A stretch of DNA of 6,508 nt. Origin: Desulfosarcina sp. GTDB taxonomy: Bacteria; Desulfobacterota; Desulfobacteria; Desulfobacterales; Desulfosarcinaceae. The notes beneath the pieces are model-generated. The model did no database searches. It saw only the letters and a program-made list of their open reading frames with translations, and had not been told where the DNA came from. Made by a program: the position numbers and the translations under genes. The stretch spans positions 1 through 6,508 of the forward strand of contig DAOWNV010000165.1 in the NCBI GenBank assembly GCA_030642405.1, written 5' to 3'. How positions within the stretch are numbered: position 1 is the first letter of the stretch; every line of letters begins with the position of its first letter. Positions 6,088-6,508 of this stretch are shown in pieces.

Positions 6088-6508
6088 TATAGGGAGGATC
6101 GGTACCATTCGACCGCAATCGAAACAGGAGAACATCTGTTGCGATGCTTGGTATACATCGATCTAAATATGGTTCGTGTCGGCGTTGCCGACCATCCCTC
6201 AAAATGGCCACATGTTGGCTATAATGAAATCCAGACCCCCCAGGCCGAAAAATGTCATTATTGCATACGACAGACTCCGAGAATTGGCCGAATTTAAGGA
6301 TTACGCATCTTTCGCAACGGCCCATCGCAAATGGGTTCACAATTCGTTGGAAAAAAGCTGACGCTAAACGGGATCGCCGGTGAACAAAAAGTATAGCAGT
6401 TGGGAGCATTCAGTTTACCGAACGAATTTAAAACGCAATGGGAGCCATGGCACGCGGTCGCAGCATTCGCGGTATCGACGATAGTTTTGAATTGCGTGAA
6501 TCACAATC
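6088..6508 (+). pseudogene. Decayed IS200-like (Y1/REP-associated type) transposase, 5'-truncated, runs off the right edge
   Basis: Three consecutive plus frames encode adjoining pieces of one transposase. Frame 1 (6088 to about 6235) gives YREDRYHSTAIE, then the VYIDLNMVRVGV signature and WPHVGYNEIQ. Frame 2 (about 6236-6356) gives AYDRLRELAEF and the AHRKWVHNSLE segment. Frame 3 (6357 to the edge) gives the tail with SIAVGS, ARGRS and FELRESQ. These segments appear in this order in IS200-like transposases that act on single-stranded DNA through a catalytic Tyr. The frame changes fall at runs of C6 (6236-6241) and A6 (6351-6356), each explained by one extra base. TGA at 6381-6383 replaces an expected Trp, and TAA at 6429-6431 interrupts frame 3. 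The N-terminal half with the HUH motif is absent; sequence left of 6088 does not continue the family. It is therefore non-functional. The family call rests on remembered motifs. Confidence 0.8.

Noticed and set aside
6047..6409. 120-codon minus-strand frame at the right edge
   Set aside because: It is antisense to the transposase relic, whose plus-strand pieces carry recognisable motifs; the minus frame has none.
1..6508. CRISPR arrays, tRNA or rRNA genes, riboswitches, direct-repeat arrays
   Set aside because: I looked for repeated units, cloverleaf-like segments and conserved leader motifs and saw none; the window is almost fully accounted for by the genes listed.

Overview
The window looks like bacterial chromosome of moderate G+C (low-to-mid 40s by eye). 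It carries an acyl-CoA catabolism operon on the minus strand, a separate hydrolase gene on the same strand, and a decayed transposase on the plus strand at the right edge. No taxonomic marker is present. Paired acyl-CoA dehydrogenases, a MaoC-like protein and an old-yellow-enzyme (OYE) iron-sulfur reductase, together with this type of IS200-like transposase relic, would suit a metabolically versatile Desulfobacterota-type (deltaproteobacterial) organism. That placement is a low-confidence inference.

Layout, in transcription order on the minus strand. At 6088-6508 (plus) is a 5'-truncated transposase relic with two frameshifts and two nonsense codons. At 5886-5074 is an alpha/beta hydrolase with an intact Ser-Asp-His triad and its own candidate promoter near 5976-6002. 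The 4661-5073 gap holds an unexplained open stretch in frame with the hydrolase, a small hairpin, a candidate promoter and a short inverted repeat. From 4660 down to the left edge lie four closely spaced genes, each with a Shine-Dalgarno sequence: acyl-CoA dehydrogenase A (393 aa), acyl-CoA dehydrogenase B (375 aa), a MaoC/hotdog protein (163 aa) and a FadH-like 2,4-dienoyl-CoA reductase, cut off after 552 residues. Gaps between these genes are about 50, 59 and 91 bp.

How the genes may work together: the dehydrogenases would oxidise an acyl-CoA at the alpha-beta bond, the hotdog protein would act on or bind the enoyl-CoA, and the FadH-like enzyme would reduce a conjugated dienoyl-CoA (or a related cyclic unsaturated) intermediate. 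The substrate cannot be read from the sequence. No CoA ligase, thiolase, 3-hydroxyacyl-CoA dehydrogenase or regulator lies in the window.

The most interesting signal is that the two dehydrogenases appear degenerate in complementary ways. A keeps the helix-G catalytic Glu and the flavin-binding middle domain but lacks the C-terminal FAD contacts. B lacks both known catalytic-Glu positions and has a degraded middle-domain motif but keeps the C-terminal FAD contacts. This is the pattern expected of an obligate alpha2-beta2 dehydrogenase with composite active sites, as established for mycobacterial steroid side-chain dehydrogenases. The neighbouring hotdog protein also lacks the canonical MaoC catalytic Asp/His, so it too may need a partner subunit outside the window.
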